A stretch of 64,000 nt of DNA from Pseudomonadota bacterium (GCA_018817385.1 JAHIUA010000005.1:141355-205354), one strand, 5' to 3'. Numbered from the stretch's first letter, positions 18,854-28,908 are shown. Notes: a model not told the origin generated them from the letters alone. Made by a program: numbers and translations.

Positions 18854-19119
18854 GGCACAATGGATAAAAAAATCTCGACAAATAATGTCATCTGAACTAT
18901 CCACTTGGAATACCGATTTTTTTTATCTTTGTTTTTGAGAGCTGGACTCCACAGGTTTTGCCACCTCATAACTATTTTTCTTGGCTGTTATAACAAAAAA
19001 TTAAACTGCTAGAGGCAGTAGCTGCTGTTGAGGCACCTGCACCTCCTCAGGGGTCTACTGAAAAATCATCTGTAGCGTTTGAGAATTATTAACTATTAGA
19101 AAAAGATGGAGAAAGCACA

Positions 19120-19617
19120 ATGAAGGATGTTCTTTTATTGAAACGAAGGGTTGTTTTTGGTCTGTTAGCTACCTCACTCGTGGTGCTGGGTGGCTGTATA
19201 CCGGGAGTCACATCAAACACAAGCGCCATTACCCCTGTTGGAGATCTCCCGTCAATAACCAGCTCCGTTGCCAATTATAATGATATTGAGCTGCCAGCAG
19301 ACATGAAAAATGATATAAAGAAAAGCATGTCAATCTCAACGGATTCTTTCAGGGGAGGGATTATCCACTACTCAGGAAGGGTGGAAATAAACTCTTTGAA
19401 AGATTTCATTATTTCTTCCATGAAAAAAAATAAGTGGAAGCTGGTTGGTGAAGTATCCTATCAAAATATCATTCTCGCTTTTACTAAGCCCAACAGGACT
19501 TGTATGATGAATCTTGAAAATAATGGTCCCCTCTCTAATACCACAGTAACATTGTATGTTACTGTGGATGTTGCGGCAACGAAGTCTTTAAATCCCTTCG
19601 GTGAACCTATCAATTAA
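19120..19617 (+). CDS. Conserved lipoprotein of unknown function
   Basis: A 165-residue predicted outer- or inner-membrane lipoprotein: basic start, hydrophobic signal and the lipobox LGGC at about residues 24-27, which would be cut before Cys27. The mature domain contains YNDIELPADM, the segment IHYSGRVEINSLKDFI and SMKKNKWKLVGE, a pattern I associate with a conserved domain in anaerobic sulphate reducers, but I cannot give it a name with certainty. A good ribosome binding site (GGAGAAAG) precedes the ATG and a strong terminator follows, so it is expressed on its own. Confidence 0.75.
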   Translation: MKDVLLLKRRVVFGLLATSLVVLGGCIPGVTSNTSAITPVGDLPSITSSVANYNDIELPADMKNDIKKSMSISTDSFRGGIIHYSGRVEINSLKDFIISSMKKNKWKLVGEVSYQNIILAFTKPNRTCMMNLENNGPLSNTTVTLYVTVDVAATKSLNPFGEPIN

Positions 19618-19676
19618 TTGTGAAAATCATTTTTAGCAGGGAATGAACTGAACACCTCCCTGTTATGATGGGTCTT

Positions 19677-19719
19677 CAGCCGTTATCTTTTCTCGAAGAG
19701 ATAACGGCTGTTTTTTTTT
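19677..19719 (+). terminator. Rho-independent terminator after the lipoprotein gene
   Basis: CAGCCGTTATCT pairs with AGATAACGGCTG around a 10-base loop, followed by nine T. Confidence 0.93.
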
Positions 19720-19768
19720 GGTGAAGGAATAAGAGTTTTCATATTCATCCTCATGTTCTGAAACAACA

Positions 19769-20332
19769 ATGAATCTACTTGTCAGCCTGGCGGCCATGTG
19801 TTTTTCGTTTTGTCTGGTCCTGTTTTCCTGGCAAACAGGAAGTACTGCTGACAGCTATCTCTCTCAGGTGAGAAGATTTGCCGAAGCAGGTGACAGTGAG
19901 TCTCAGTATGCCTTGGCCCTTCTTTATGAATATGGAGGGGACGCACTGGAGCGTGACCAGAGACAGTCGATAATCTGGTTTGAAAAAGCTGGCCGAGCTG
20001 CTCTACCGGCAGCCTGTCTGGTTTTGGGGATAAAATTTGAAAGTGGAAATGGTGTTCATCAGGATTATAGCAAAGCAGCCCGCTGGTATGGGTGTGCGGC
20101 GCGGCAGGATTGGCCAGCGGCACAGCTTTTTCTTGCACGACTGTATCGAGAAGGGAATGGCGTGCAACAGAGTAACATCATGGCCCTTGCCTGGCTGGGT
20201 TTAGCTGCAGAGCATGGTTATCCCGGTGCCGAGGAAGAATATAGAGAACTCCTGATGACGGTCGATTCAGTAACTGTCCCTGTCTTGAAGGAAAAACAAA
20301 AATGGTTACTGCAGGAGGAAAAGGCTTTGTAA
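19769..20332 (+). CDS. Exported Sel1-repeat protein
   Basis: A 187-residue protein with an N-terminal signal sequence (about residues 1-27) and three to four Sel1-like tetratricopeptide repeats: AEAGDSESQYALALLYEYG, AGRAALPAACLVLGIKFESG and AARQDWPAAQLFLARLYREG, each followed by the typical N-G-V-x-Q-D/S loop. Sel1 proteins act as protein-protein adaptors, often in the periplasm. No partner is suggested by its neighbours. The ATG lacks a good ribosome binding site. Confidence 0.85.
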   Translation: MNLLVSLAAMCFSFCLVLFSWQTGSTADSYLSQVRRFAEAGDSESQYALALLYEYGGDALERDQRQSIIWFEKAGRAALPAACLVLGIKFESGNGVHQDYSKAARWYGCAARQDWPAAQLFLARLYREGNGVQQSNIMALAWLGLAAEHGYPGAEEEYRELLMTVDSVTVPVLKEKQKWLLQEEKAL

Positions 20333-20497
20333 TTGAGAATTATCTTTTTTTTCCTTTATTTTCTTGCCATATACATTGATAATAACGATAAGTTAATACA
20401 TAGGAAAATCGATTGTTTTTGTGATTTTTTTTGCTGAGAGCCCTCTTGGTAATGGTTGATCATTGACCACTTGTTATCCCCGAATCTATTCGTAATC

Positions 20498-22879
20498 ATG
20501 GAAATTAACATAGAAAAACAAAAAGCAGCCCAAGAAAAAGCTAAGGCTCTGTTAAAACAGCAGGAACAAATCAGGACTCAGCGCCGCTTATCCAAGCTTG
20601 TTGCGGATCTTGAACAGGGCCAGAGTGAAGTCCTGTTGAATAATGAGTTTCTGGAAAATATTCCGCGAATAATGGAGGATTTCTGTCATGCAGACGATCG
20701 TGACCATGTAAAATCGCTTTTGGATAAACTTGGCGAATCCGCCTGTAGTGAAAAGCCTGACCTCCGTGAACGGGCAGTTATGGCCCTGAGTCTTTGTTCA
20801 GAGGTGCTTTTTCACTCTGACAAATGCGGTCTCATGGAGGATGTGACCAAAATTCTTGTTCGCTGGCTCCGTGTTGAGACTACCTTCCTTTCCTCCTGTA
20901 ATACCGTATGCAGACAACTCCAGGAAAATGGAATCAGAATGCTGCAGGAAGGGAGATGGAAAGAGTGTGATTATCTTCTGGAGACCTTTTATCAAATTCA
21001 ATCTGGACGGTTGAGCAAGAGTAATGCTATTCGTAGTGTGGTGAGCAGGGCGCAGGAGGCAATGGCTGCCGATTATATTCTGGAAGAGTTGACCCTGGTC
21101 TGTTTGAGGGGAAGGGGAGATCGTCGAGAAAATGCGGAAAAAATTCTTATCCATCTTGGGCGTAAGGCTGCCATTCATCTTCTGGAACACCTTCTTGCCT
21201 GTAATGAAAAGGAAGATCGATTCAGATTAATCGGTCTTGTCCCTGCCACTGGTTATGTTGCTGTATCAGTATTGAAGGAATATCTCAAAAAAGATCTGCC
21301 CTGGTATGGTACTCGGAATATCATCCTTATGATTTCTGCCATAAATGATCCGGATTTAATTCCTGTGATCATGCCCTGCCTGAAACATAAACATATCCGT
21401 GTCCAGCAGCAGGTTGTTGACTGTATCCGTGAGGTTGCCGGTGAAAACAAGAAAACCTATCTTCTCTCTGCGCTTTCTCTTGTCAGTGATGAGTTAAAGG
21501 CTCAATTGGTTGTCCAACTGGGCCAATTGGGGGGGGGAGGTGTCTCTGAGGTCTTTCTCGATCTTCTTGCCATTCGTGATACTTTTTCCCCCCACGTACG
21601 TGATGAACTCCTAAAAAAGATTATTATCAATCTTCGCTTGAGTACTTCCATCAGGGCTGTCAATCTTCTCAATATGCTTATTGAAGAGCGTAAAGAAATT
21701 TATGATCCAAGTTCGGATTTGGTGGTGGCGGTTGCCAGACAAACCTTGCATATCCTCAATCCTCGTTTTGGTCAGGAGAAACTTGAAGAACACGTCGAGG
21801 TGGTTGAGAAGGAAGCGAAGGAAATAGTCGATTTTGACAACGATCCTGTGAACAAAAACACTGCCAAAAGAAACCTCCAGCGAGTAAACGAAGAGGTCAA
21901 TATTCTTCTTGGCAAGGGACAGGTCAGCGAAGCCAGTCTTTTGCTGTATGAAAAAAGTATAGAGGCTGCAAAAGAGAAAGATTTTGAATATGCTGAAATG
22001 CTAAGGGATCGAATATTAGAGGTTGATCCGAATGCCTTGACAGAAGTGATACGAGCTGGAGAACTGATTGAAGAAGAGCGTTCTTCCGTTATATCCAGCC
22101 ACCACCTCAGTATCTGGCAAGATCTGTATGATGCTTTAACAACGGAAGAGTTTAATGCCCTCTACTATATACTTCAGGAAAAAAACTACTCTCCAGGCGA
22201 GACTATCGTCGAGCAGGGCATGGCAAAATCCTGTCTGTATTTTATTAATTCTGGACAGGTAAGGCTTTCCTGTCAGCGTGGCAGGGATGAGATATTTCTT
22301 AAGAGAGTGAATCCGGGGGAAATCATAGGGGTTGCACCATTTTTTAATGTATCTGTGTGGACTGTCACCCTGACTGCACTGACCAAGACCCAAGTACATG
22401 TCCTGGAAAGAGAAAGATTTCTAGAGCTATTGGAAGAGGTTCCCGGTTTGGAATCCTGTCTCCACGAATACTGCCTTCGTTTAGATACTGTTCCGGAATT
22501 GATAAAAATGTCAGGGGATGATCGCAGGCAGGCAGCACGATATCCGTTGTCATTGCTTGTTAAACATACACTGCTTGATGGGTATGGTAATCCAGGGAAA
22601 CGAAGTTTTAAGGGGGAGCTTGCAGATATCTCCACAGGAGGACTTTCATTTTTTATCCGTATTTCTCGCAAGGAAAATGCTCGACTCCTTCTCGGAAGAG
22701 GGGTTAGGACGAGTATTAGTCTTGATCAGGGAGATGTTGTGAACTGTAGTGGGACTATTGTGGCAGTACGTTATCAGCAATATGTTGAAAACGATTATTC
22801 TGTACACGTGCAATTTAAGGAACCCATTAAAGCCGGGACGATTAAGCGAATTGTCGAAATGGCCAAACATAACTCCTAG
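20498..22879 (+). CDS. HEAT-like/cNMP-binding/PilZ multidomain protein
   Basis: A 793-residue cytosolic protein joining two second-messenger sensors. It starts with a coiled coil (about 1-35), then a long helical-repeat region resembling HEAT repeats (about 60-450). A cyclic-nucleotide-binding domain follows at about 535-650 (SPGETIVEQGMAKS, then IFLKRVNPGEIIGV and a phosphate-cassette-like stretch). The C-terminal PilZ domain (about 673-790) has the c-di-GMP motif RRQAARYP and, 36 residues on, DISTGGLSF. It could integrate cAMP-type and c-di-GMP signals. The cNMP pocket lacks a canonical RxAS, so its ligand is uncertain. The start is chosen by homology; no good ribosome binding site is seen and an in-frame TTG at 20456 is possible. 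The dus gene follows after 4 bases. Confidence 0.85.
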   Translation: MEINIEKQKAAQEKAKALLKQQEQIRTQRRLSKLVADLEQGQSEVLLNNEFLENIPRIMEDFCHADDRDHVKSLLDKLGESACSEKPDLRERAVMALSLCSEVLFHSDKCGLMEDVTKILVRWLRVETTFLSSCNTVCRQLQENGIRMLQEGRWKECDYLLETFYQIQSGRLSKSNAIRSVVSRAQEAMAADYILEELTLVCLRGRGDRRENAEKILIHLGRKAAIHLLEHLLACNEKEDRFRLIGLVPATGYVAVSVLKEYLKKDLPWYGTRNIILMISAINDPDLIPVIMPCLKHKHIRVQQQVVDCIREVAGENKKTYLLSALSLVSDELKAQLVVQLGQLGGGGVSEVFLDLLAIRDTFSPHVRDELLKKIIINLRLSTSIRAVNLLNMLIEERKEIYDPSSDLVVAVARQTLHILNPRFGQEKLEEHVEVVEKEAKEIVDFDNDPVNKNTAKRNLQRVNEEVNILLGKGQVSEASLLLYEKSIEAAKEKDFEYAEMLRDRILEVDPNALTEVIRAGELIEEERSSVISSHHLSIWQDLYDALTTEEFNALYYILQEKNYSPGETIVEQGMAKSCLYFINSGQVRLSCQRGRDEIFLKRVNPGEIIGVAPFFNVSVWTVTLTALTKTQVHVLERERFLELLEEVPGLESCLHEYCLRLDTVPELIKMSGDDRRQAARYPLSLLVKHTLLDGYGNPGKRSFKGELADISTGGLSFFIRISRKENARLLLGRGVRTSISLDQGDVVNCSGTIVAVRYQQYVENDYSVHVQFKEPIKAGTIKRIVEMAKHNS

Positions 22880-22883
22880 TCCA

Positions 22884-23939
22884 ATGTCTGTAGCGGTGAC
22901 TGCTCCTCTGGCTGAGGATAAAAAGGTAAGTGTCCTTTCCATCCCCTCACGAGGGGGCTGCAGGGATGCCAGGGCAAAAAAAACCCTGCACTGCAGTCCT
23001 CCACTGGCCCTTGCTCCAATGGTTGGCCTCTCTCACAGTGCACTGCGTCTCCTGATCCTTGAATTAGGTGGAGTCGGGTTGTTTTTCAGTGAGATGCTGT
23101 CCGTGACCAGATTACCCATTGAAAACCAGACCGTTTCTCCCTTTCTCTGTCGTACCGCTGCTGAATATCCTTTCTTTTATCAAATTTTTGTTGCCCCTGG
23201 ACAGGATATACTTCCCGCGGTCGCCCGCCTCCACTCTCTCGATGCGCAGGGAATTGACCTCAATCTTGGGTGTCCTGCTCCAGCCTTACGCAAGCAGGGG
23301 GCTGGATCTTTCATGGCCCCAGATTTCATTAAAGAGACCGTTGCTTGTCTGAGGAAGGCAACGGCTCTCCCCATCAGTGCAAAAATTCGTCTCGGGAGTA
23401 AGCTGGATGAAAAAAGCCTGGTCTCTTTCTGCAGAATGCTGGAAGGGGAGGGTGTTGATCTGCTCACCGTTCATGGACGTCTGCAGGGGGAGAAATTTTG
23501 CAGAAAGGCCCGTTGGGACTGGATTGGCAAGGTGAAGGCTGCAGTGAAAGTTCCGGTATTTGCCAATGGCGGTATTTTTACGGTTGCAGATGCCAGCAAA
23601 TGTCTTGATCAGTCTGGTGCCGATGGACTTATGATTGGCCGGGGGGCTGTTTCCAGACCTTGGCTCTTTGCCGATATCGCCCGCTCAGTTTATGGGCTTG
23701 ACATTGGGCCTGTGCCTTCCAAACGAGCAATTTATCTCCGTTTTATCGGTCTCTTAATCGAACGTTTCTTGCCTGAAAAGAGACTCGGACGTTTGAAACA
23801 ATTCAGCCATTATTATGCCCAGAATTTTCGTTTTGGGCATCATCTTGCATCGGCCATACAGAACAGCAGTTCTCTGGAAGAGGCATCAGAAAGGGCTGTG
23901 GCATTCTTTGATGCCCTTGATCGTAATGCATCTTCATAG
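22884..23939 (+). CDS. dus: tRNA-dihydrouridine synthase
   Basis: A 351-residue FMN-dependent Dus-family enzyme that reduces uridines in the tRNA D-loop. Visible: PPLALAPMVGLSHSALR at the start of the barrel, the catalytic-Cys motif LNLGCPAPALRKQGAGSFM, SAKIRLG, LTVHGRLQGEKF and the FMN phosphate site ANGGIFTVADASKCL followed by GADGLMIGRGAVSRPWLF. The subfamily is not clear. A longer frame starting inside the previous gene exists, but the ATG at 22884 gives the normal N-terminus and starts 4 bases after the upstream stop, so translation is probably coupled with the cNMP/PilZ gene. Confidence 0.9.
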   Translation: MSVAVTAPLAEDKKVSVLSIPSRGGCRDARAKKTLHCSPPLALAPMVGLSHSALRLLILELGGVGLFFSEMLSVTRLPIENQTVSPFLCRTAAEYPFFYQIFVAPGQDILPAVARLHSLDAQGIDLNLGCPAPALRKQGAGSFMAPDFIKETVACLRKATALPISAKIRLGSKLDEKSLVSFCRMLEGEGVDLLTVHGRLQGEKFCRKARWDWIGKVKAAVKVPVFANGGIFTVADASKCLDQSGADGLMIGRGAVSRPWLFADIARSVYGLDIGPVPSKRAIYLRFIGLLIERFLPEKRLGRLKQFSHYYAQNFRFGHHLASAIQNSSSLEEASERAVAFFDALDRNASS

Positions 23940-24404
23940 TCTCACTGTCCGCTGAACTGTCATCATCCAGCAGGTATGTAAAAATGGGTGGCCCACTCTT
24001 CTTGCCGGAGGTGTGGTTTCAGCTGCGAATATCCCCCCAGACAATGAAAATGGACCAACGGATTAGAGCAAGGGGACCTTGGAAATTAGAATTTTCCTTC
24101 AAAATCGAGGCATGAGAAAAATTGGACCGCAGGCATTTGTTTGATGTTTCGTGAAAAATTCTTTTTATAATGAAGAGGTTGAGCGAAAAGGCACTGTTGC
24201 CAGGTGGCCGTAAATCTTTTCTGCAGATAACTCAGCTCCTTCAGTGAACGCACACCTCCTTGTATCTCCGCAAGCTCTCATCACCCATTATCCCGCTTGG
24301 GATATTTGCCAAATGGAGTTCGATTGTAAGAAGAAGGTTCTCGGTTTTTTTAAGAGATATTACAGAGTACTCAATTGAGTTTGAGCTGTGCCAATCGTAT
24401 TGGC
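23940..24404. other. Intergenic region between dus and murJ
   Basis: About 465 bases between convergent genes and without a gene. From 24050 to 24170 it resembles the 144-bp repeat of 3192 and 53098 (TTCAAAATCGAGG, then AAAAATTGGACCGC and a T-rich tail), as a diverged copy. Confidence 0.4.
24050..24170 (+). repeat. Possible diverged copy of the 144-bp palindromic repeat
   Basis: Internal motifs match the reverse complement of the 53098 copy in the same order, with several small gaps. The terminal inverted repeats are not clear. Judged by eye. Confidence 0.3.
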
Positions 24405-26099
24405 TCAGTGGCTGAATTTAGCTTTTATTTTTTTGGTGATGGCCGTGAGCTCCTGGAGCTTCAGGATGTGGAGGAGTGAACCGTACAATCCGGCTGCCGA
24501 GATGATGAGGAAGAAGAGTGCACAGCATTCCTGGAGAAGGCTACCGTCGAGCCAGTCAGCCAGCAGAGTTCTACCCGTGAGCAGAAATGCGGCCATAGCC
24601 GTTCCTGCAATGCCTATCTTGACAAGGCCCTTGAGCAGATAGGAAACTGAGTAGCCACCTGTCTTCCAATAAAGAACACTACTCAAAAAAACAAAATTAA
24701 GCATCATGGAGCAGGAAGTGGAGAGGGCAATTGCCAGGTGCTGCAGGGAGTCGATGGTCAGGTTGATGATAAGGATGTTGGTAGCAACTGCTAAAAAGGA
24801 GGCAATCAAGGGATATTTTGTATTTTCCAGGGCATAGAAGACTGGTACCAGAATCTTGTTTGCAGAATAGGCAAAAAGACCAATGGCATATAAGGTCAGG
24901 GTGTTGGCGGTTGCAATGGTGTCAATACCCGTAAAAGCACCTCGTTCAAAGATGATACGGATAACCGGTTCCGAGAGAAGCATCAGGCCGAGGGTTGCAG
25001 GAATTGTCAGGCTGAAGACCATGGTCAGGGAAGAGACCATGGTTTCTCTCATTCCTTGAATGTCTTTTGTGGCAGCATGTTTGGCAAGAATAGGCATGGC
25101 GGCAATGGAGAGCGCAACCCCAAAAAGCCCAATGGGAAGTTGAACCAGACGGAAAGCGTAGTTCAGCCAGGAGACGGAACCTTCGGCACAGGAAGAAGCG
25201 AAGTTGGTGTTGATAAAGATATTGATCTGGGTGGGAGAGAGGCCGATAACAGCAGGGATCATCAGGGTGACGATACGTTTCAGGCCAGGGTCCTTTAGGC
25301 GCAGGCGCGGTGTAAAACGAAAACCGAGCTTTGCAAGTGTGGGAAACTGAATGGCCAGTTGGAGTAAACCACCTAGCAGAGTGCCAATGGCCATACCCAC
25401 TATTGCAGGCTGACCGAACCGGGGAAGGATCAGGGCCAGACTGACTCCACCGACAATGGAGCCCATATTGAAAAAGGCAGAGGCGATGGCCGGGATGAAA
25501 AATTTGCCCCTGGAGTTGAGAATACCCATGACCACTGCAGACAGAGAAATAAAGACGAGAAAGGGGGTCATGATCCTGGAAAGGAGGATGGTGAGCTCTT
25601 TTTTTCCCTCAATTATTGCGAAATCAGCGGCTAATAGATCGATGAGTGGGTCGGCAAAAAAGATGGTACAGAGGCTGATAAGGGAGAGGAGGATACCAAA
25701 AAAAACAAGGACATTGGAGGCCAACAACCAGGTCTCTTCTTTCGTCCTGTTGGTGTCATAGTCTGTAAATACAGTGATGAAGGCTGCTGACAGGGCACCT
25801 TCGGCGAAAAGATCGCGGAGGAGATTGGGGACACGAAAGGCGACGACAAAGGCATCGTAGGCCAATCCGGCACCGAACATTCCGGCAAAGATCTGTTCCC
25901 TGATCAGACCAAGAACACGGCTGCACATAACAGCGATGGAGACCATACCTGCTGTTTTAGCGATTTTCTCACTCTGGTGGGCTCTTTTTTCCACTGTTGA
26001 TCCGCTAGAATTATAAAAAAAGGAAGTTTGTCCTGGGGCAGATTCTCGAGCCAACAGTTTAACCTGTCGAGTGTACAGGTTTTGGTGGGAATTTGCCAC
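24405..26099 (-). CDS. murJ: Lipid II flippase (murein biosynthesis)
   Basis: A 564-residue MVF/MurJ-family integral membrane protein that flips the peptidoglycan precursor lipid II across the inner membrane. The hallmark RVPNLLRDLFAEGALSAAFI is present (residues about 90-110), and about 14 transmembrane helices can be counted. Arg residues of the central cavity appear in SRVLGLIREQ and RVPNLLR. The first 45 residues are a polar extension longer than in E. coli MurJ, so the true start could be internal. The gene is alone, convergent with dus. Confidence 0.95.
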   Translation of the reverse strand: MANSHQNLYTRQVKLLARESAPGQTSFFYNSSGSTVEKRAHQSEKIAKTAGMVSIAVMCSRVLGLIREQIFAGMFGAGLAYDAFVVAFRVPNLLRDLFAEGALSAAFITVFTDYDTNRTKEETWLLASNVLVFFGILLSLISLCTIFFADPLIDLLAADFAIIEGKKELTILLSRIMTPFLVFISLSAVVMGILNSRGKFFIPAIASAFFNMGSIVGGVSLALILPRFGQPAIVGMAIGTLLGGLLQLAIQFPTLAKLGFRFTPRLRLKDPGLKRIVTLMIPAVIGLSPTQINIFINTNFASSCAEGSVSWLNYAFRLVQLPIGLFGVALSIAAMPILAKHAATKDIQGMRETMVSSLTMVFSLTIPATLGLMLLSEPVIRIIFERGAFTGIDTIATANTLTLYAIGLFAYSANKILVPVFYALENTKYPLIASFLAVATNILIINLTIDSLQHLAIALSTSCSMMLNFVFLSSVLYWKTGGYSVSYLLKGLVKIGIAGTAMAAFLLTGRTLLADWLDGSLLQECCALFFLIISAAGLYGSLLHILKLQELTAITKKIKAKFSH

Positions 26100-26326
26100 T
26101 GAAACTCCTGTCCTTTTTTGTCTTTCCCTTCTTTCTTGAGGGAATATCAGGAATGTTTTCTATATTAGTGAACATGCTTGACTTTCAGGGGAAATATTGA
26201 ATATATGAGTACTAGTTCATTTTGACTGAGAAGAGAGGATTATACAACTTTTCCCTTTGTTGAAAATGGAACTGTAGTTTGTATCGTCAAAATTATGGCA
26301 CAACCGTTTTCTTCAAGGAGGTACGC

Positions 26327-28387
26327 ATGCAGGATTTCAGTAAGCTGAGAAACATAGCGATCATTGGACACGGAAGTTGTGGAAAAACCTCTTTGGCAGA
26401 AGCCATGTTGTACACAGCCGGTAAAATCAAGCGGTTGGGTAAGGTCGATGATGGAACTTCGACCCTCGATTTTGAAGAGGAAGAAATTCATCGTAATGTT
26501 TCTATTAATACCTCTTTTGATAATTATTCATGGAAAAAGCACACTGTCTTTCTCATGGATACTCCGGGTGACGACAATTTTATTAACGAAACCCTCATCG
26601 CTACTCAGGTTGTAGATGGAGCTGTCTTCATCGTTGGTGCTGTTCTTGGAGTAAAGGGGCAGACCATCAAATTCGCTGATTTTATTACCGCCAAATCGCT
26701 ACCCTCCCTTATCATGATCAACAAACTTGATCGTGAACGAGCCGACTTTGAACGGACCATAGCCCAGATTAGTGAATCTCTGCCCCTGAATCCAGTTGTT
26801 CTTCATATCCCCATTGGAGAAGAGGAGAACTTCCGTGGCTTGGTTGATATCATGAGCGGTAAGGCCTATCTTTTTGATGAAAAGGGAAGTGGATTACTCA
26901 CCGAAACCGATGTTCCTGATGATCTTGTTGCCAAGGTTGCTCTCTATCGAGATAACCTGATGGAGAAAGTGGCTGAGACCGATGATGAGCTGATTGAGAA
27001 GTTTCTTGAAGATGGTGAACTTTCCCTGGAAGATCTGAAAGCAGGATTGAAAAACGGCGTTGCCACTGGGACCATCGTCCCGGTTTGTATAGGTGTCGCC
27101 ACCCAAAACTTTGGAACTGCAGCACTGCTTGATGCAATCAATGACCTTCTTCCTTCTCCTCTCGATCGACCGGCAATGGTGGGGCTGGATATGGCAGGAG
27201 AACTGATAGAACGAACACACTCAGCCGATGAGAAATTCTCAGCACGGGTCTTTAAAACCATGGCTGATCCCTATGCCGGTCGCTTGACTATTATTCGTGT
27301 CTATTCAGGAACGCTATCCGGAGATTCATTTTATAATTCCAGTAAAGGCAAGGATGAGCGTTTCGGACATCTTTTTATTCCAGAGGGTAAAGAGCAGCGG
27401 CCTGTAGACAGTGCCGGGCCTGGTATGATCGTTGCTGTGGCCAAACTGAAAGAAACCACCACTGGAGACACCCTCTGTGATGGCTCTGCACCTATTATCT
27501 ATGATGACCTTAAGCTGATGGAGCCGGTTATTTCCTATGCGGTGACGGGTAATAAGGGTGAGGAAGAAAAACTCTATTCTTCCATTACCAGAATGCTTGA
27601 TGAAGATCTCACCCTTCGTCTCACCAGAGAGCAGCAGACTGGGGAAATTCTTCTTTCAGGAGTTGGCCAGGTCCATCTTGAAGTTGTTGGTTCCAGAATC
27701 AAGAGGAAGTTCGGAGTTGAAATGAATCTTGCTCTGCCCAAAGTCCCATACAAGGAAACTATCAAGGGCAGTACACGGGTACAGGGGAAACACAAAAAAC
27801 AGAGCGGTGGACGAGGACAGTTTGGTGATTGTACCATTGAAATCAGTCCGCTTCCCCATGGTGGTGGATTCGAGTTTGAGGATAAGATTGTTGGTGGAGT
27901 TATTCCCCAGCAGTACCGTCCTGCCGTTGAGAAAGGTATTCTCGAGGCCATGGAAAAAGGTGTTTTGGCAGGCTATCCAATGGTAGACATAAAGGTTGCC
28001 TTAGTTGATGGTTCCTTTCATGCGGTCGATTCCTCAGAGATGGCTTTCAAGATTGCCGGGTCGCTGGCTTTCAAAAAGGGGAGTCAGGAAGCCGGGCTAA
28101 TCCTTTTGGAGCCTTATCTGAATATGACCATCAAGGTTGGAAAGGAACATGTTGGTGATATCATGGGTGATCTTAACTCCAGAAGAGGTAAGGTTATGGG
28201 CATGGACGCTGATCAGGGACGCGAGGTGATCAACGCCCAGGTTCCCATGGCAGAGGTGCTGCGCTATGCCACTGACCTGACGGCAATGACCGGTGGCCTA
28301 GGTAGCTTTACGACTTCTTTTTCACATTATGAAGAAGTTCCTCCCCAGGTGGCCGAAAAAATAGTAGCTGCCTATGCGGCTGAATAA
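26327..28387 (+). CDS. Elongation factor G-like GTPase (EF-G2 type)
   Basis: A 686-residue translational GTPase with the five-domain EF-G layout: G1 GHGSCGKTS, switch I around TSTLDFEEEE, G3 DTPGDDNF, G4 NKLD and the C-terminal VPMAEVLRYATDLTAMTGGLGSF domain IV/V. In canonical EF-G, G1 is GHVDAGKTT and G3 is DTPGHVDF; the catalytic His of G3 is Asp here. This combination is that of the second EF-G paralogue (EF-G2), whose role differs from elongation in the species studied. ATG 26327 has AAGGAGG at ideal distance; the upstream frame to 26279 does not. The moaB/mog gene follows after 14 bases, in the same operon. Confidence 0.92.
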   Translation: MQDFSKLRNIAIIGHGSCGKTSLAEAMLYTAGKIKRLGKVDDGTSTLDFEEEEIHRNVSINTSFDNYSWKKHTVFLMDTPGDDNFINETLIATQVVDGAVFIVGAVLGVKGQTIKFADFITAKSLPSLIMINKLDRERADFERTIAQISESLPLNPVVLHIPIGEEENFRGLVDIMSGKAYLFDEKGSGLLTETDVPDDLVAKVALYRDNLMEKVAETDDELIEKFLEDGELSLEDLKAGLKNGVATGTIVPVCIGVATQNFGTAALLDAINDLLPSPLDRPAMVGLDMAGELIERTHSADEKFSARVFKTMADPYAGRLTIIRVYSGTLSGDSFYNSSKGKDERFGHLFIPEGKEQRPVDSAGPGMIVAVAKLKETTTGDTLCDGSAPIIYDDLKLMEPVISYAVTGNKGEEEKLYSSITRMLDEDLTLRLTREQQTGEILLSGVGQVHLEVVGSRIKRKFGVEMNLALPKVPYKETIKGSTRVQGKHKKQSGGRGQFGDCTIEISPLPHGGGFEFEDKIVGGVIPQQYRPAVEKGILEAMEKGVLAGYPMVDIKVALVDGSFHAVDSSEMAFKIAGSLAFKKGSQEAGLILLEPYLNMTIKVGKEHVGDIMGDLNSRRGKVMGMDADQGREVINAQVPMAEVLRYATDLTAMTGGLGSFTTSFSHYEEVPPQVAEKIVAAYAAE

Positions 28388-28401
28388 GGAATGAAATCAT
28401 T

Positions 28402-28908
28402 ATGGATATAGATACCACTCGCTTTTGTTTTGGGGTGCTGACCATGAGCGACAAAGGGGCTCGTGGGGAACGGGAAGATACCAGTGGTCCCTTTCTGCAA
28501 CAACTCTTAACGGAACAGGGGTATGTATCAAGGGCGTATGCTATAATTCCTGATCAAGTTGAGCGGATAAAAGAAAAATTGATTTCCTGGGTTGATGAGG
28601 AAAAGATTGATCTTATTCTCACCACCGGCGGAACAGGGGTCGCCCCCACTGATGTTACACCTGAAGCCATGCTGGAAGTTATTGAAAAAGAGATTCCTGG
28701 TATGGCAGATGCCATGCGGGCAGCAAGTTTGAGAAAGACCCCCAATGCAGTTCTTTCCAGAGGTATGGCAGGGATTCGGGGGACGAGTTTGATTATTAAT
28801 CTTCCCGGCAGTAAAAAAGCAGCCCGGGAAAATATAGAGGTGCTGCTCCCAGCCCTGGCCCATGCTCTGGATAAAATTCAGGGGGGAACCAGCGACTGTG
28901 GGTCTTGA
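28402..28908 (+). CDS. Molybdopterin adenylyltransferase-type protein (MoaB/Mog)
   Basis: A 168-residue MoaB/Mog family protein of molybdenum cofactor synthesis; Mog adenylylates molybdopterin before metal insertion. Visible: FGVLTMSDKGARGEREDTSGP, LTTGGTGVAPTDVTPEAM, the Gly/Ser substrate loop and the C-terminal INLPGSKKAARENIEVLLPAL. Sequence alone does not separate Mog from MoaB. It follows EF-G2 closely and ends at a strong bidirectional terminator. Confidence 0.88.
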   Translation: MDIDTTRFCFGVLTMSDKGARGEREDTSGPFLQQLLTEQGYVSRAYAIIPDQVERIKEKLISWVDEEKIDLILTTGGTGVAPTDVTPEAMLEVIEKEIPGMADAMRAASLRKTPNAVLSRGMAGIRGTSLIINLPGSKKAARENIEVLLPALAHALDKIQGGTSDCGS

